DNA from: Xylaria sp. FL1777
Lineage: Eukaryota; Ascomycota; Sordariomycetes; Xylariales; Xylariaceae
DNA length: 64,000 nt
Reading direction: 5' to 3'
Assembly: GCA_022578965.1 (NCBI GenBank)
Contig: MU400534.1
Location: forward strand, 310,001-374,000
Shown: one piece after another, positions 47,192 to 58,100 of the stretch
Position numbering within the stretch: the stretch's first letter is position 1
Layout: the number at the start of each line of letters is the position of its first letter
Translations under genes and position numbers: made by a program
Notes under the pieces: generated by a model
What the model was told of the DNA's origin: nothing
Databases searched by the model: none
Seen by the model: the letters and a program-made list of their open reading frames with translations, nothing else

Positions 47192-48320
47192 ATGGCGTTG
47201 ACGAATCTAGGGCCGCTGCCGACCAACTTCGCCGTGGCCGCAAGTTGCTCGACGGATCTGGGCCACGTCTATAAAATCTACACGTCCTCGGAATTCTATC
47301 TGCTCCAGGGATCTCTCCAGCAAACTAGCTGCTACCCGAGCGGCTATACCGCGAACTCGAGACAGTACTATTCGCCAGGGCAGTGTCCGACTGGCTTCAC
47401 GTCGGCGTGCCAAACCTTCAGCTCGGCGGGAACAGTGCAGGAGACTATTGTGAAGTGTTGTCCGACGTACGTGTAAAAACTACAAATTTACAGATTCACA
47501 ATATATAAACACATGCTGTTGCCAAAAGCCAGCGCGCCGTATCTACTAGATACTTCTTGCGCTGCAAAATCCCCCCTGCGGAAGCTAAAAAGGGGCAAGA
47601 GTTGGAATTGCTAACATACCATCGACACAATCAGACAAGCGAGTTTCACATGCCAATCGACGTTCGCCCATGGCTGGGAAGAGACGCTCGGATGCGTGTA
47701 TCCCCAAGACCCATCGACGACGACAGTGTGGACCGTGAGCCAAGTGTCGAACGGGCGGACGGCGCGCGAGACATACACGGACTTCGTCGGCGGCATACAC
47801 GCGTATCAGATCCAAGTGGCGACGACCACGTCGTCTACCGTAAGTACCAGCATATCCACTCTATCTTCTACCGACGGACCATTCTCTCCTACTTCCATCA
47901 TGACCTTTCACCAACCCAGAAAAAAAAGGAGACTGCTTACAATAAAATGGACGCACACAGAAAAGCAAATCGAAAACAAAGTCTCAGACGCAGCCCACGA
48001 CCACGAAGACGTCCACGGGCAGCGGATCAGGTCATGGCGGCAAGAGCTCGGGCAGCAAGAGCGGGCTCGGCGCCGGTGGTATCGCCGGCATCGTGATTGG
48101 CGCCGTCGCGGGGGTCGTGGCTGCCGCCGCGACCCCGATCCTGCTGAAGATGCGGAGAAAATTGCGACGGGCGCCGCAGGACGACGACGACGACACGCAG
48201 AAATCCGATCCCGTCGCGCTTGAGAAGGTTCACGAGAAGACTGCGCCGGAGAAGCCTGTCGAGATGGATAGTGATGATGTGCAGCCAGATACGAAAATCC
48301 ATCGTCGGCCATCAGTTTGA
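47192..48320 (+). CDS. Cys-rich single-pass membrane protein of unknown function
   Basis: Three exons (47192-47466, 47635-47839, 47961-48320) give 279 residues. Intron 1 is 168 nt (GTACGT, TGCTAACA, AATCAG) and intron 2 is 121 nt (GTAAGT to CACACAG); all phases agree. The N-terminal part (1-115) has eight cysteines, at 19, 47, 65, 73, 89, 90, 98 and 112, including CYPSGY, CPTGFTSAC, a KCCP motif and FTCQ...LGC, a spacing that suggests disulphides. A Thr/Ser-rich stalk (about 120-195, SKSKTKSQTQPTTTKTST) is followed by one membrane helix at about 197-222 (GGIAGIVIGAVAGVVAAAA), a basic stop-transfer KMRRKLRR and an acidic cytosolic tail. No cleavable signal peptide is evident. The architecture resembles fungal surface sensors or mucin-like proteins; no named family is recognised, though similar CCP...FTC proteins seem common in Pezizomycotina. 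Confidence 0.8.
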
Positions 48321-49005
48321 GATCGGAGGGAGGATGCAGTGGTTGGTGAATGGGCAAGTTAGATCTTATTTGTGGGAGGGGGTCAACAAATAAGCCAGTT
48401 GTTTCATGAAATTGTTTGATATCATGTTGACCACGAATTATTTTATAACCATAAATGAATGTATAACAACGATTTGATTGCGCAAGGTTTTTATTTCTCA
48501 CATCACACTATTCATACCCACGCCTATCTCGCAATAAAATATCAGCGTAAGTAATCGAGCGAATTCTCATAATACATCACCAGATCATATCTAATCGTGA
48601 CCGTGTCCCTAATAATGGGTATCAATCAAATGCTTAGTTCTCAAAAAATGGCACAGCGTCCCAGACACCGCTCACCAATCGCACCAGACTGAAACTCCTA
48701 GCGCTACGAAAAGAAGAAAGATAGAATAGTCCAAATGGATATCTTACAATCCAAATCCCGCTGTTCTCATCGTTATGCCGTACAAAGCTGAATTTTTCTA
48801 AAACCGGTTTATCGTTGCTGTGGGTGAAAACGCGCCAATAGTGCCCGAAAAACAAAGTACCGCCCCTTCCGCGTCACAAGATGCTGGGTATGGTAATTTG
48901 GCGAGCTGCCGAAACGATCCCAGGAGGGAAGGGGAGAAAAAAAGTAGGGTAATGTCATATGCCAATAGTATATGTCGGTTGAGACTCCCACCGATACTTC
49001 GACGA
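48321..49005. other. convergent 3' region
   Basis: This lies between the stops of two convergent genes and is AT-rich around 48400-48560. No gene is seen. Confidence 0.6.
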
Positions 49006-51886
49006 TCAAACAACCTTGAGCGTCCCCGTGCGACCGGGTACTGCGTTGTAAGCAGCCTCCCTTTCTCGATAATCGCGCTGTTCTCGTTCGCGCTCTCGGA
49101 GCCTTCCTTTTTCTTGCTCTCTTTCTTTGTGCTTAATCGTTTCTCGACGATCTACTCTACCATCATGAGCGACAGGGGCATTAGCTAGTCTCCTACCACT
49201 GCCCTCTATCTCTCGGTCATATCGCGATGGCAATAATGGTACAGGTGGCGCATCGTGTAACGGCCTTCCGGGTGATGCTGAAGTCATAGTTCGCGATCGC
49301 CCTAATGACCCCGAGGTGGGAGGGCGACGTGGCGTGGTGCGCGGTGGTGGTTGTAGGTAATCGTTGGATCTACCATCAATTCCATTACCAACCGAAATGA
49401 AATCGATGAGGTGGCCAATATCGTCTGGTGGTCTAACACCATGACCCTTCTTTTCTTTCGACCACTGAGGTGGTTCTTGGATCGTGGGGGTGAGATCAAC
49501 TAAGGGTTTAGGGGGTACGCGCCGGTCCGAATGAGACAAAGTCGTAGGTTGCGAGCCGAGAGGATTAGGATGAGGCTGTGTATACGGATGCTGCGAGCGG
49601 TGTTGAGTAGATGGCCGAGTAGCTGATGACGCAAACCCGGACGGTTGATTAGTCGTTGAGGTTAGAGAAAACCGTCGCTCTACACCACCTGAAGCAGTCG
49701 ACCGTGCTGCGGTAGACGGAGGAACCGTGCGCTGCTTAGCAGTGTGTTCTAGTGCAGATGGGAACCATGAGGGCGATTCAGGCTGTCCTGTTGATGGTTC
49801 GTGGTCTTGTCGGCTACTCAGTAACGACGGACCTTCGGTAAACGCAAGCTCTGGTGGCCGTTTCTTCTTCTCTAGGTCGGCAAGTGCCTGTTTCCTGTTG
49901 TCATATTCTTCTCCAAGTAAACCACCAGTAAAGCCCTCCCTGCTTTCTCGCTTGGATGGCTGGTGAAGCTTGTGATCAGGTTTTTCTCTTTTTGAAAGGC
50001 GCCGGGATATACCCTGGTCGAGTTTTTGCTTAGGAGGGTCTGATTCTGGTGGCAGAGAGTCTCTGCCGAATTGTGACAGTCGCTTGTCGAAACGCTTCAT
50101 GTCGAGAAGCGGCTCAAATTGCCCAATCGCATATGGCGATTCATCCATAGATACCCGTAGGCGGTGTTCGTCTAGAGAAGCCACATTGTCTGGCTGCTTT
50201 ATTGTGGGGTTGCCCGGGGCAGGCTGTAGAGACCTTTCCTCAGGTTTTGCGACTGGGCTGATTTGGCTCTTGAAGATTTCGGGCCTACGGTCGACCAAAT
50301 ACCAACTACGCCAACTATGAGCCCTCTGTCTAAACTCGCGCGCTACGTGAGGATCATCCGTGCTGAAATATTGGACGTAATTGTCCGTATTCAGAAAAAT
50401 GGTTGTTTTGTGCTGAGATTTAATCGCATAGCAGAAGCGCTTGGGTGGTTTTATATGTCTTCTCATTTGTGATTCGGTTGGTGTGTAAATGTCATAGTCA
50501 GAGAGATGACACAGATTGGCTGTGTCTTTATCCGTCGATTTTGCATTCGGCTTCTTCGCACAAATAATCTGGCCACTTTCTAGAAGCGTAATCCACTTCT
50601 TATTCCATTTTCCAGGTCGATTCGAGTGATACATTTGGAGTTGACATCCCATGGGGCTTTCTTCACGGTTAACAACTGCACTGACTTCAAGATCTTCATT
50701 GTTATCTCTCGGATCTGATAATGTCACTGCTAGCCGATTTTGTTCATCACCATCCCATGAATTCATGACATCGCGAATACGCTCGTAACGGCGTAGCCGA
50801 CGCTCAAGCCCTAGGATGCCATATTGTTCAATCACGAGACACTTTTCAGAGCTCATGTCGAGATCGTACCCCACTTTGCTCGAGGTTTGAGAAATGATGT
50901 CGGCAGTGGTAGTATCAGGCGTGACAGATAAGCTATATGTTTGATGTCGGCAACGGACTGCCACGTTCTGTACCCACAATCAGCTGTCAGATTTCATGAC
51001 AAATATCAGTCGCTATACTCACGCGATTTCCAGCATTAATAGCTGACGTAGGAGCATCCTTCTGAGGTACAATCCCCTTACCGCCGGGCTCAATGTGGGC
51101 TGGCTGGTGTCGCGTGGGTTGTTCATGGCCGGATCTCCATGTGCTAGGTTTAGTGGAAGTTGTCGTCGGTGATGTGAGTGATGCCCCATCCTTGCTATTC
51201 TTGTTTCCCTTCGCCAGGAGCATAAATCTATCCACGACTGGAGTTTTAAACTTATGCGACTGGGCCTTGGCTTTTTGGCTTTTTTCGAGTTCCTCCTCTA
51301 ATCGCTGCAAGTCCTTCATCTTCTGTTCCTCCAACAACCGATTTCTCTCCACCTCCCAACTGACATCACGTTGCTCAGGCGACCGGTGTTGTATGTTCCG
51401 GCTAGATCCAGCGATTTGGTCGCGACTATCGTCATGTGTTATATTGGAATGATTATCACGGCTGTCAACTGATGGACCTGTGGTCCTTCGCGGTATAGTT
51501 CGGCGCAATTGGCGCGGCGCGGATGATTCATGCATGAGCTCAGTCTGACCTCCTGTCGTATTAGGAGGGTTGGTGGTCTTCAACAGGAGCGGGATGGCTG
51601 GAACAGGTGGGGTTACAAGAGCCGAGTTCATTGTTTGGGCCGCATCATTGTCCATGCTGGCACCAACACTCGTTGCGCGACGGCGGTAGCGAGACATGGA
51701 CCGCGATACAGAGCTCACGGCTGGGTTTTCGTGCTGCTGGTCGGGTTCACGATTGCCGCTGGCAGTCCGTCTGGTGTCTGGAGGAGCAGGCGCAGAGACG
51801 GGCTGTTTTCGCAAGCTGCGATATCGCGAAGGCCTCGAGGCCTGCTCGTCCTCCTGGTCCTCTTGCACCTGCGCGTGGCGAGACAT
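49006..51886 (-). CDS. large RA-PH domain adaptor protein
   Basis: Two exons (51023-51886, 49006-50967) joined across a 55-nt intron (GTGAGT to GGTACAG) give 941 residues. The start is taken as ATG 51884-51886 (MSRHAQVQEDQEDEQ, context GCGACCATG); the frame extends 13 codons upstream to a GTG, not considered a start. Residues 1-190 are Arg/Ser/Pro-rich; a coiled-coil (RNRLLEEQKMKDLQRLEEELE) sits near 205-225. Spliced residues 289-385 form a Ras-associating-like domain (VAVRCRHQTYSLSVTPDTTT...VIEQYGILGLERRLRRYERIRDV). A PH domain follows at about 400-520 (MYHSNRPGKWNKKWITLLESGQII... ending in the Trp helix HSWRSWYLVDRR). The rest is disordered, with a final Arg/Glu-rich helix. The RA-PH tandem parallels the MRL (RIAM/lamellipodin/Mig-10) class, which binds Ras-like GTPases and phosphoinositides; function here is inferred. 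Confidence 0.87.
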
Positions 51887-53368
51887 GGTCGCCGGCGGTG
51901 AGTGGGACTCCGATGTCGTGTTCACAGAGTCGAGCGAGGTGTCGCGCTAGCGAAGGAATGAGAATTGAGCGACGGGCTCACGGCGGCATGTAGGTTGGCT
52001 GGACTCGGTCAATGCCAGCGGTGATCATCGATGTCGCTAGTGTAGACGGCCGATGTGTGTCGCTGACTGAGATCTGGTGGGGGGAGGATATTTTATAGTA
52101 TACCTGGGTGCAGTAGACAGACAGCCTCCACCTAAAACTCTACTGCGTATACTGAGCACGAAGAATACCAGTAGTGTCTCTCCCTTGAAGCCTGGACCCT
52201 GGCATTGATGGCGTGGCAGCTGCTGGGGAAGCAGAACGTAGGAGGGTTGAGAGTCCAGTCTACGTAGGTATAGTGTAGTTGGTAGTGGAGTGAAGTAGGT
52301 AGACAAGACAAGGCATACTACATGTAAGTAAGGAAGGGAGTAAGTATCTTTACATAGTAAACACTAAGGTTAAGTACAGCGAAATGGACCCGACTTGATC
52401 GTTGGCAACTCTAGCCTGGTGCAGCGCAGATATACTTACTGCGTAGGTATACCTAGTACTTACCTAAGTCTCGCAGTTAGTCCTCACACTAATATTGCTC
52501 CAATGAAAATCTCGAGACCTGTCGAAAGGGTAAAATGAAGGGTGCTGCAAGGGGCATTCCAAAATTCTAGGCATGTTTTGTGGCGCCCGCCTTCCTGTAG
52601 GTACATTTCAGCTCCCCGTTCGGTATCTTGGTCGCGTGCACGGGAGATAAAGGTAGGTAGGTACCAGGGTGCCGTGATGCCGTGATGCCGTACATCGGTA
52701 TGTAGGTACGTATAAAGTAGGTATGGATTGGAGACCACTGCTCCCGAGCCTGCATGTATGTAGCAGTAAGTACATACGGTAGCGCTTGCACAGATCAGAA
52801 ACAGACGTAGATACTCCAAATTAGGTAAGTATGGAGTCAGGATACTCGTATTAGGTATGACAACACCTATCTAAGTCTTATCGTGCACTTGGTATGCATG
52901 TACTGCGTCGGTATGTAGGGATATACCTAGGCAGATGGCTACAGCACCCACTGCGTAGTGCAGGTTAACTAATTTCGCACGCTAGGGCGAACCTTAGCTG
53001 AGGTTTCTATTTGGCCAATTAACACCCAAACCCCTTAAATTTCAACGCCATGGCTCCCTTCAATGTCTGAGGGTCATTTCTGCCAGCATATTGTTGATTC
53101 AGCCTAATTTTCTGTTTTGTGGTACTATCTTGGAGCGATGGATACCTTGCTCATGATATGTTTATGATCCCTCGCCAGAAAAGATGCGCGTAATGATTTC
53201 TTATTGGCCCAGTACCTACCTTATTACGTTATTACGCTGGACCCCTGTCCATCGCAGGTAGACCGACTTCCTTTATCGAATGCCTATCCCACCGAGAACA
53301 ACGCCACCACATGTGCGAGTCCTGCTCACCGTCATTTTATCTTCAACCTAGACAACACCGGTAGACTC
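51887..53368. other. intergenic region rich in TAGGTA microrepeats
   Basis: This is the promoter of the RA-PH gene and the 3' flank of the P450 gene. TACGTAGGTA and TAGGTAGGTACC motifs recur between 52260 and 52930. Frames of 60-157 codons on both strands are overlapping and unsupported; the plus-strand frame 53204-53677 is antisense to the P450. Confidence 0.5.
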
Positions 53369-55175
53369 TCAATCCTTCCGTGGCCTATAATTCACCATCA
53401 GTGGCGCTTCTTTCCACATCATGTACATCTTGGCATCACCGAGCCAATCGCCGTGGTCATGTGCGAGCTCCAAGTCGTAGGTGAAGACGAGCTTCGCAAG
53501 CGCGAGTCGGATCTCGAGCCACGCCTGTCCCAGACCGAGACAGGCCCTAGGACCCGTGCTAAAGGCCAGGTTCCGCGGCTGGGGCACTCCACCCTCCGCC
53601 AGCCAGCGCTCGGGCCGGAACGTGTACGGGTCCTCCCACTCAGACTCATTGTGCACGATGGTCCAGTGTGGTGCTGATACCGTGGCCCCAGCATCAACGA
53701 AGTGGCCATCGACATACTCGCCGGGCGACACGCGCGGTAGTCCAAACGCAATGGGCGGATATGCGCGCAACGTCTCTTCGAGCACCGCGTTGAGGTATCG
53801 GAGGGATGCGAGTCGAGGGCCCGTCAGCTCTTTGTAACTTCCGAGTCCGCGGATCTCGTCCTGCAGCTCCTTCAGGCACGCCGGGTTTGCGCATAAGAAG
53901 TACATCGCGCCCGTTAGCGCGTGTACGACGGTGTCTGCGCCGGCTATCACCATTCCCTGGGCGAAAGACACGAGTGACGCCTCGTCCATCTTGCCGTTCG
54001 CGACGATGGGACCAAAGATATCTGCTGTCTCTTTGTCCGGATGCTCCTCTTGGAGTCGTACGCGCTTGCGGACTGCCTCTTGAGTATACGCGTAATGCTT
54101 AACGCGGTTTGCGATCGCGGACTTCGAGATCATGTATGGAAGGATAAACTGTAGTAGTGGCATCCGCTCCATCAGGGCTGGGAGTATTGCTGCATGCGCA
54201 CCGTCACGGAGCAGCGCGATCCAGAAATGTCCCCCAGCTTCGATGGCGCCGAAGGACTGGCTAAATGTCATTTCGCCTAAGCATTTTATTAGTCATCTCG
54301 TCGTACCCTTCAATTTTTCTTTTTATGGTATTCAAGCGGGAACCGCGAAAAGAGCCGAAGGGGGGGGGGGGGGAAGAAAAGACTGCTGAAGCATTGCAAG
54401 AAAGCATAACTAAAAATAACGAACCCATGATATCAAATGCCAGCCATAGCATCGTTTCTGCAACATTAACGCCAGTCCCATGCGACGCAGCAGTCATGCT
54501 CCCCACTTTCTGCACGATCAAGTCCACATATTTCTGAATGATATGTTCCTGCTTACGCAAGGCCGTCGCACTGAAGCTTGGAGCCAGTAGCTTTCGTTGC
54601 CATGCGTGCTCGGTTGCGTCGATCTCGTAGAACAGCACCCTTACCGAATCGCCGTTGTTGTAGAAAGTGGCGTCTTTGATGAATAGCTTCCTGTTCCGGG
54701 ACGGCACTGAGTAGATGTCGTTGTGGGCTTGGATCGTGTTAAAGCTTAACTCATTGGGCGCTACTCGGACAACGTTGCCTGTAACACGTCAGTGGGGTTA
54801 TCGATTCTCAAGTGATCCATGAAAGACCATACCGTATTTCTTGTGAGCATTCTGCATGATGCTCGGATAGCGTCCGCTAAGCCATACCCATGCTTGCCAT
54901 ACCTAGGAACGTGCTGTTAGCAAATTCGGCCGGATCCCAAGTATATGGATATACCCACTTGTGTTATGGCAGCAAGCTTGGGCCCCGGGTATTTTGCTAA
55001 TGGATGGAAGTATAAAGTGTACACGCACCAGCCGAGGAGGTAACACAGAAGTCCCTTGATATTAACGTTAGCCATTCTCTAACATAGACGGATCAAAGTT
55101 GCTATGTACCGTCACGGAGAAGCACACCAACAAGGCGGCGGTAGGTAGCATCGAGACCAGCTCAACAAGTGTCAT
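53369..55175 (-). CDS. cytochrome P450 monooxygenase
   Basis: Five exons (55110-55175, 54959-55054, 54833-54902, 54425-54778, 53369-54276) give 497 residues, the usual P450 length. The introns are 55, 56, 54 and 148 nt; the last has the donor GTTCGT and contains a run of G on the plus strand. An N-terminal membrane anchor covers about 8-38 ([22 protein letters not shown]), then [14 protein letters not shown], the Pro-rich hinge. Motifs in order: I-helix AGADT at 307-311, ETLR (ExxR) at 363-366, FRPERW at 416-420, and the heme loop [10 protein letters not shown] with Cys441 as thiolate ligand. The region also has [17 protein letters not shown] typical of fungal CYP families related to trichothecene and sterigmatocystin-type hydroxylases. 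ER-bound and NADPH-P450 reductase dependent by family. Substrate unknown. Neighbours: SDR and FPP synthase 5-8 kb away on the same strand. Confidence 0.93.
54360..54373. repeat. 14-nt poly-G tract in intron 4 of the P450 gene
   Basis: There are 14 consecutive G on the plus strand (poly-C in the transcript), inside the 148-nt intron that joins DIMG to EMTF. It explains why this intron is longer than the other three. Length is liable to assembly error. Confidence 0.8.
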
Positions 55176-58100
55176 GGCGGATGGGGTAAGTGCCTAAGTG
55201 ATACATGCGGAGAATAGAGTCTGCAATAGAGCGTTCATTGGGGCCAGCACGTGCAAGTGCTGAGGAGCTATGTTGTTACACACTCGTGGTTACAAGACGG
55301 GAAACGACTTGGCGGTTCTATCGTGTGATATATCGATAGAAAACTGGCTTTTTAGTAATGTTTTCTGCTCATGTATCTTTACATAATGTAAGCAGTAGAC
55401 CACCCAGGGAGCATCATATCTTTTATATTTTCTAGAGTCAATCTTTCTAAAGTAAGTGCAGACATCGAAGTCGAGCACTTCGCTCAGTAACTATTTCACA
55501 TGATAGAGCTCTAACTCTAACTTATACCGTCTAGCTCCAATACTGTGCCTCTCTTTTCAGCTGTTGTTATACATTAGATATATAATAAGCTGGCTGTCTC
55601 GCATATAACAGCAGTCCTGGGCGGTTCCCGATACGCCGGGCTGTGTTTCCGCAAGGCTACCCTTCCAACACATCTTCCCATCAATGACGGATACAGTCTT
55701 ACCAACTGGCTAGTTCCACGTAATAGATCATCGCGTGGCAAAGTCATTACTGATCCTGGTAGTGATCCATGAAGCAGCAAAGCTTTCCGGGGGAAGGTTC
55801 TAGACCCATGATCGAAGAATTTCTCGAGCAGCCAACAGTTCTCCGACTAGTTGACGCCCATACAAAAGAGAGGTTACTAGGGCCTAGTATAGATATTAGG
55901 TAACCCGCCTCATTCCAACAACCAGCCGTAACAGGCCGGTTTCCTTTACAGCAACACCGCTGCTTTGCTTCTAATGTTAACTCCGGGGTTGCTGAGCCAC
56001 GATATACATAGTTATACTACATTCTCGAGTCACATACGTAGGTACTACTAAAATTGTCTCTAGCTTGTCCTTTTGAACACCGGGCTCGGCATGTTCCGGC
56101 GGCGCGGTTGGTCTACTATAGATTTCATGTGGAGAAGAGAGTTCCAGAAAGGACTAAGTTCACACGGGAGCCTGGTTCCGGAAGATTAGGTAGACCAGCA
56201 TCATAAGAACCAACGAGCCGGTAATGGCGGTCAATTGAGGGTCCTCTCTAGATTATTATATAAACCTTATATCTCTTAATTCTCAAATTCTTACTTCTGA
56301 TCAAACATCCCATTGCACGATATACGCTCCAATGTAACGACAGTGGTCTGATTAGCGCGCGACGATCCGGATTACCCGTCTCCGAGTAAATCATGAGCCC
56401 AATTTATGACGCACGTGTAAGCGTAGACATCATTAAATATCCCAATGTGTGATAGACAGGGGCTAGTCGCGCCGTTTGTGATGGTCTGCGCAAGCTTACG
56501 GCAGAGCAGCTGTAACCACGAGGATTGAGATCCATAAAGGGGAATGAAGAGATTAGTGCTCTTTCAGATGGCCAGCATTGAACATGAAAGTATTAAGGTA
56601 CCGGAATCTAGATAGATATATTTCAAATGGCCCCTAGTATATATATTACCAACAGCACGCAATTTGGCAAATTAATCGGCGGTATACATGTAAAAATATA
56701 GGGGGCTGAACTGCACAAGTAGTATTAATGTTATAAAAGATACATATAAAAGTTTGCATGGGATTGTACCAGTCTCTATTGCCTTTGCATTCGCATGAGG
56801 TGTGCATTTTACTATACTTATAATCTACCCGTACGCCCCGTTTGTTGTTCAGCTTCATGGTCATATAGTAGGAATCACTAAGCCTGAAATCAATCACGAT
56901 AGCTTTACTTCAAAAACAACTATAAGAGGTCGTTTATTGTGTAGAATAGCTAAAGAAAGTTGTAATGTACACTTACTATATTTAACAACAATGTTTCCAA
57001 CAATTATATAGTGTACACATGTATACCAAAAAACAAATTACAATGGTACCGAGTAAGCACTACCTAGGTGAGTATAACTTTAATTATTTACAGGGTGTTT
57101 CCTATAACCTACAATGGATTTATGTTAAACTGAACGTATGATCTACATTTTCGTTCAAAACAATATTTTATGCATTTTCATAACTTAAGATGCATCGCAC
57201 CTGAAGGTGTAGGGTCCTTATGACAACTTGGACAAAGTTAGAAATGAATCTGAAGATAAATTACCGGGATAGCTTTGTAGTCTACATGAGATGTAATCCT
57301 TCTAAAACAGTAGCCGTACATCATCATTTTCCCTACCTGGCACATGATGTGAACCATTATACTATTAATTGCTTAGGTAGTTGCTCATGGGTGGCACGTG
57401 GTGACGCCGACCTAATTTTGAGTCGCGTGTGGAGGCGCAGACATCAATATTGTTAGACACTAATTCAGTAGAGACAGGATCATGGGATAACCTTTATTTT
57501 TAGAATAAAGAAAGGTGTATAGAGTGTCAAAAGAGGGATTCCATAGGGTCTTTTGACATTTTTGCACCAGTAGCTAACCCAAAAAAAGGACAATGCATCC
57601 ACCCACACCACCAAAGTCCCTATTATAATTGTCCATTTTTCACCGCGAAAAGGGTAAAAACATCTACGAAAGCTACATAGCTACAACTGAGTTCTTTTAC
57701 TCTATACGCATGCCATTTTCAAAATCATTAAATGCGTTTAAAATCTAATAATTGTCGTTGTGGGAATAAAAGGTAGTTGGGTGATAAGGGGAGTAGGTGG
57801 TCTTTTTTGGCTTGGCTACTGCTTGTACAATTAAGAAATGCTTTCACTTTTCATGAGAAATCTGAGGATTAATATGTTTAAGCCAACTCTCAAATCTCCA
57901 TCGGAGCAATTACAGTCGAACAGATTTCCAACCAGCTTCTCATTCGTCACAACTCGAACGTAAGTACTCGCCGCAACATCCGGAAAGTGTTGCTTACAAA
58001 GCTGAGCAGTGCTGAGCGTGACAAGTCTGCATGTAAAAATTTCAGGACTTACACTAGAACTGACCATATAGGGAGAGCTTATGACGCGCCAGTCACAGTT

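Noticed and set aside
51887..51925. 13-codon upstream extension of the RA-PH frame
   Set aside because: It begins with GTG; the in-frame ATG at 51884-51886 has a good context and is the likely start.
53204..53677. 157-codon plus-strand open frame
   Set aside because: It is antisense to the last exon of the P450 gene, which has all diagnostic motifs.
57080..57110. CAGGGTGTTTCCTATAA resembling a mariner-type terminal repeat
   Set aside because: No matching inverted copy was found within the following 2 kb, and no transposase-like frame is nearby.
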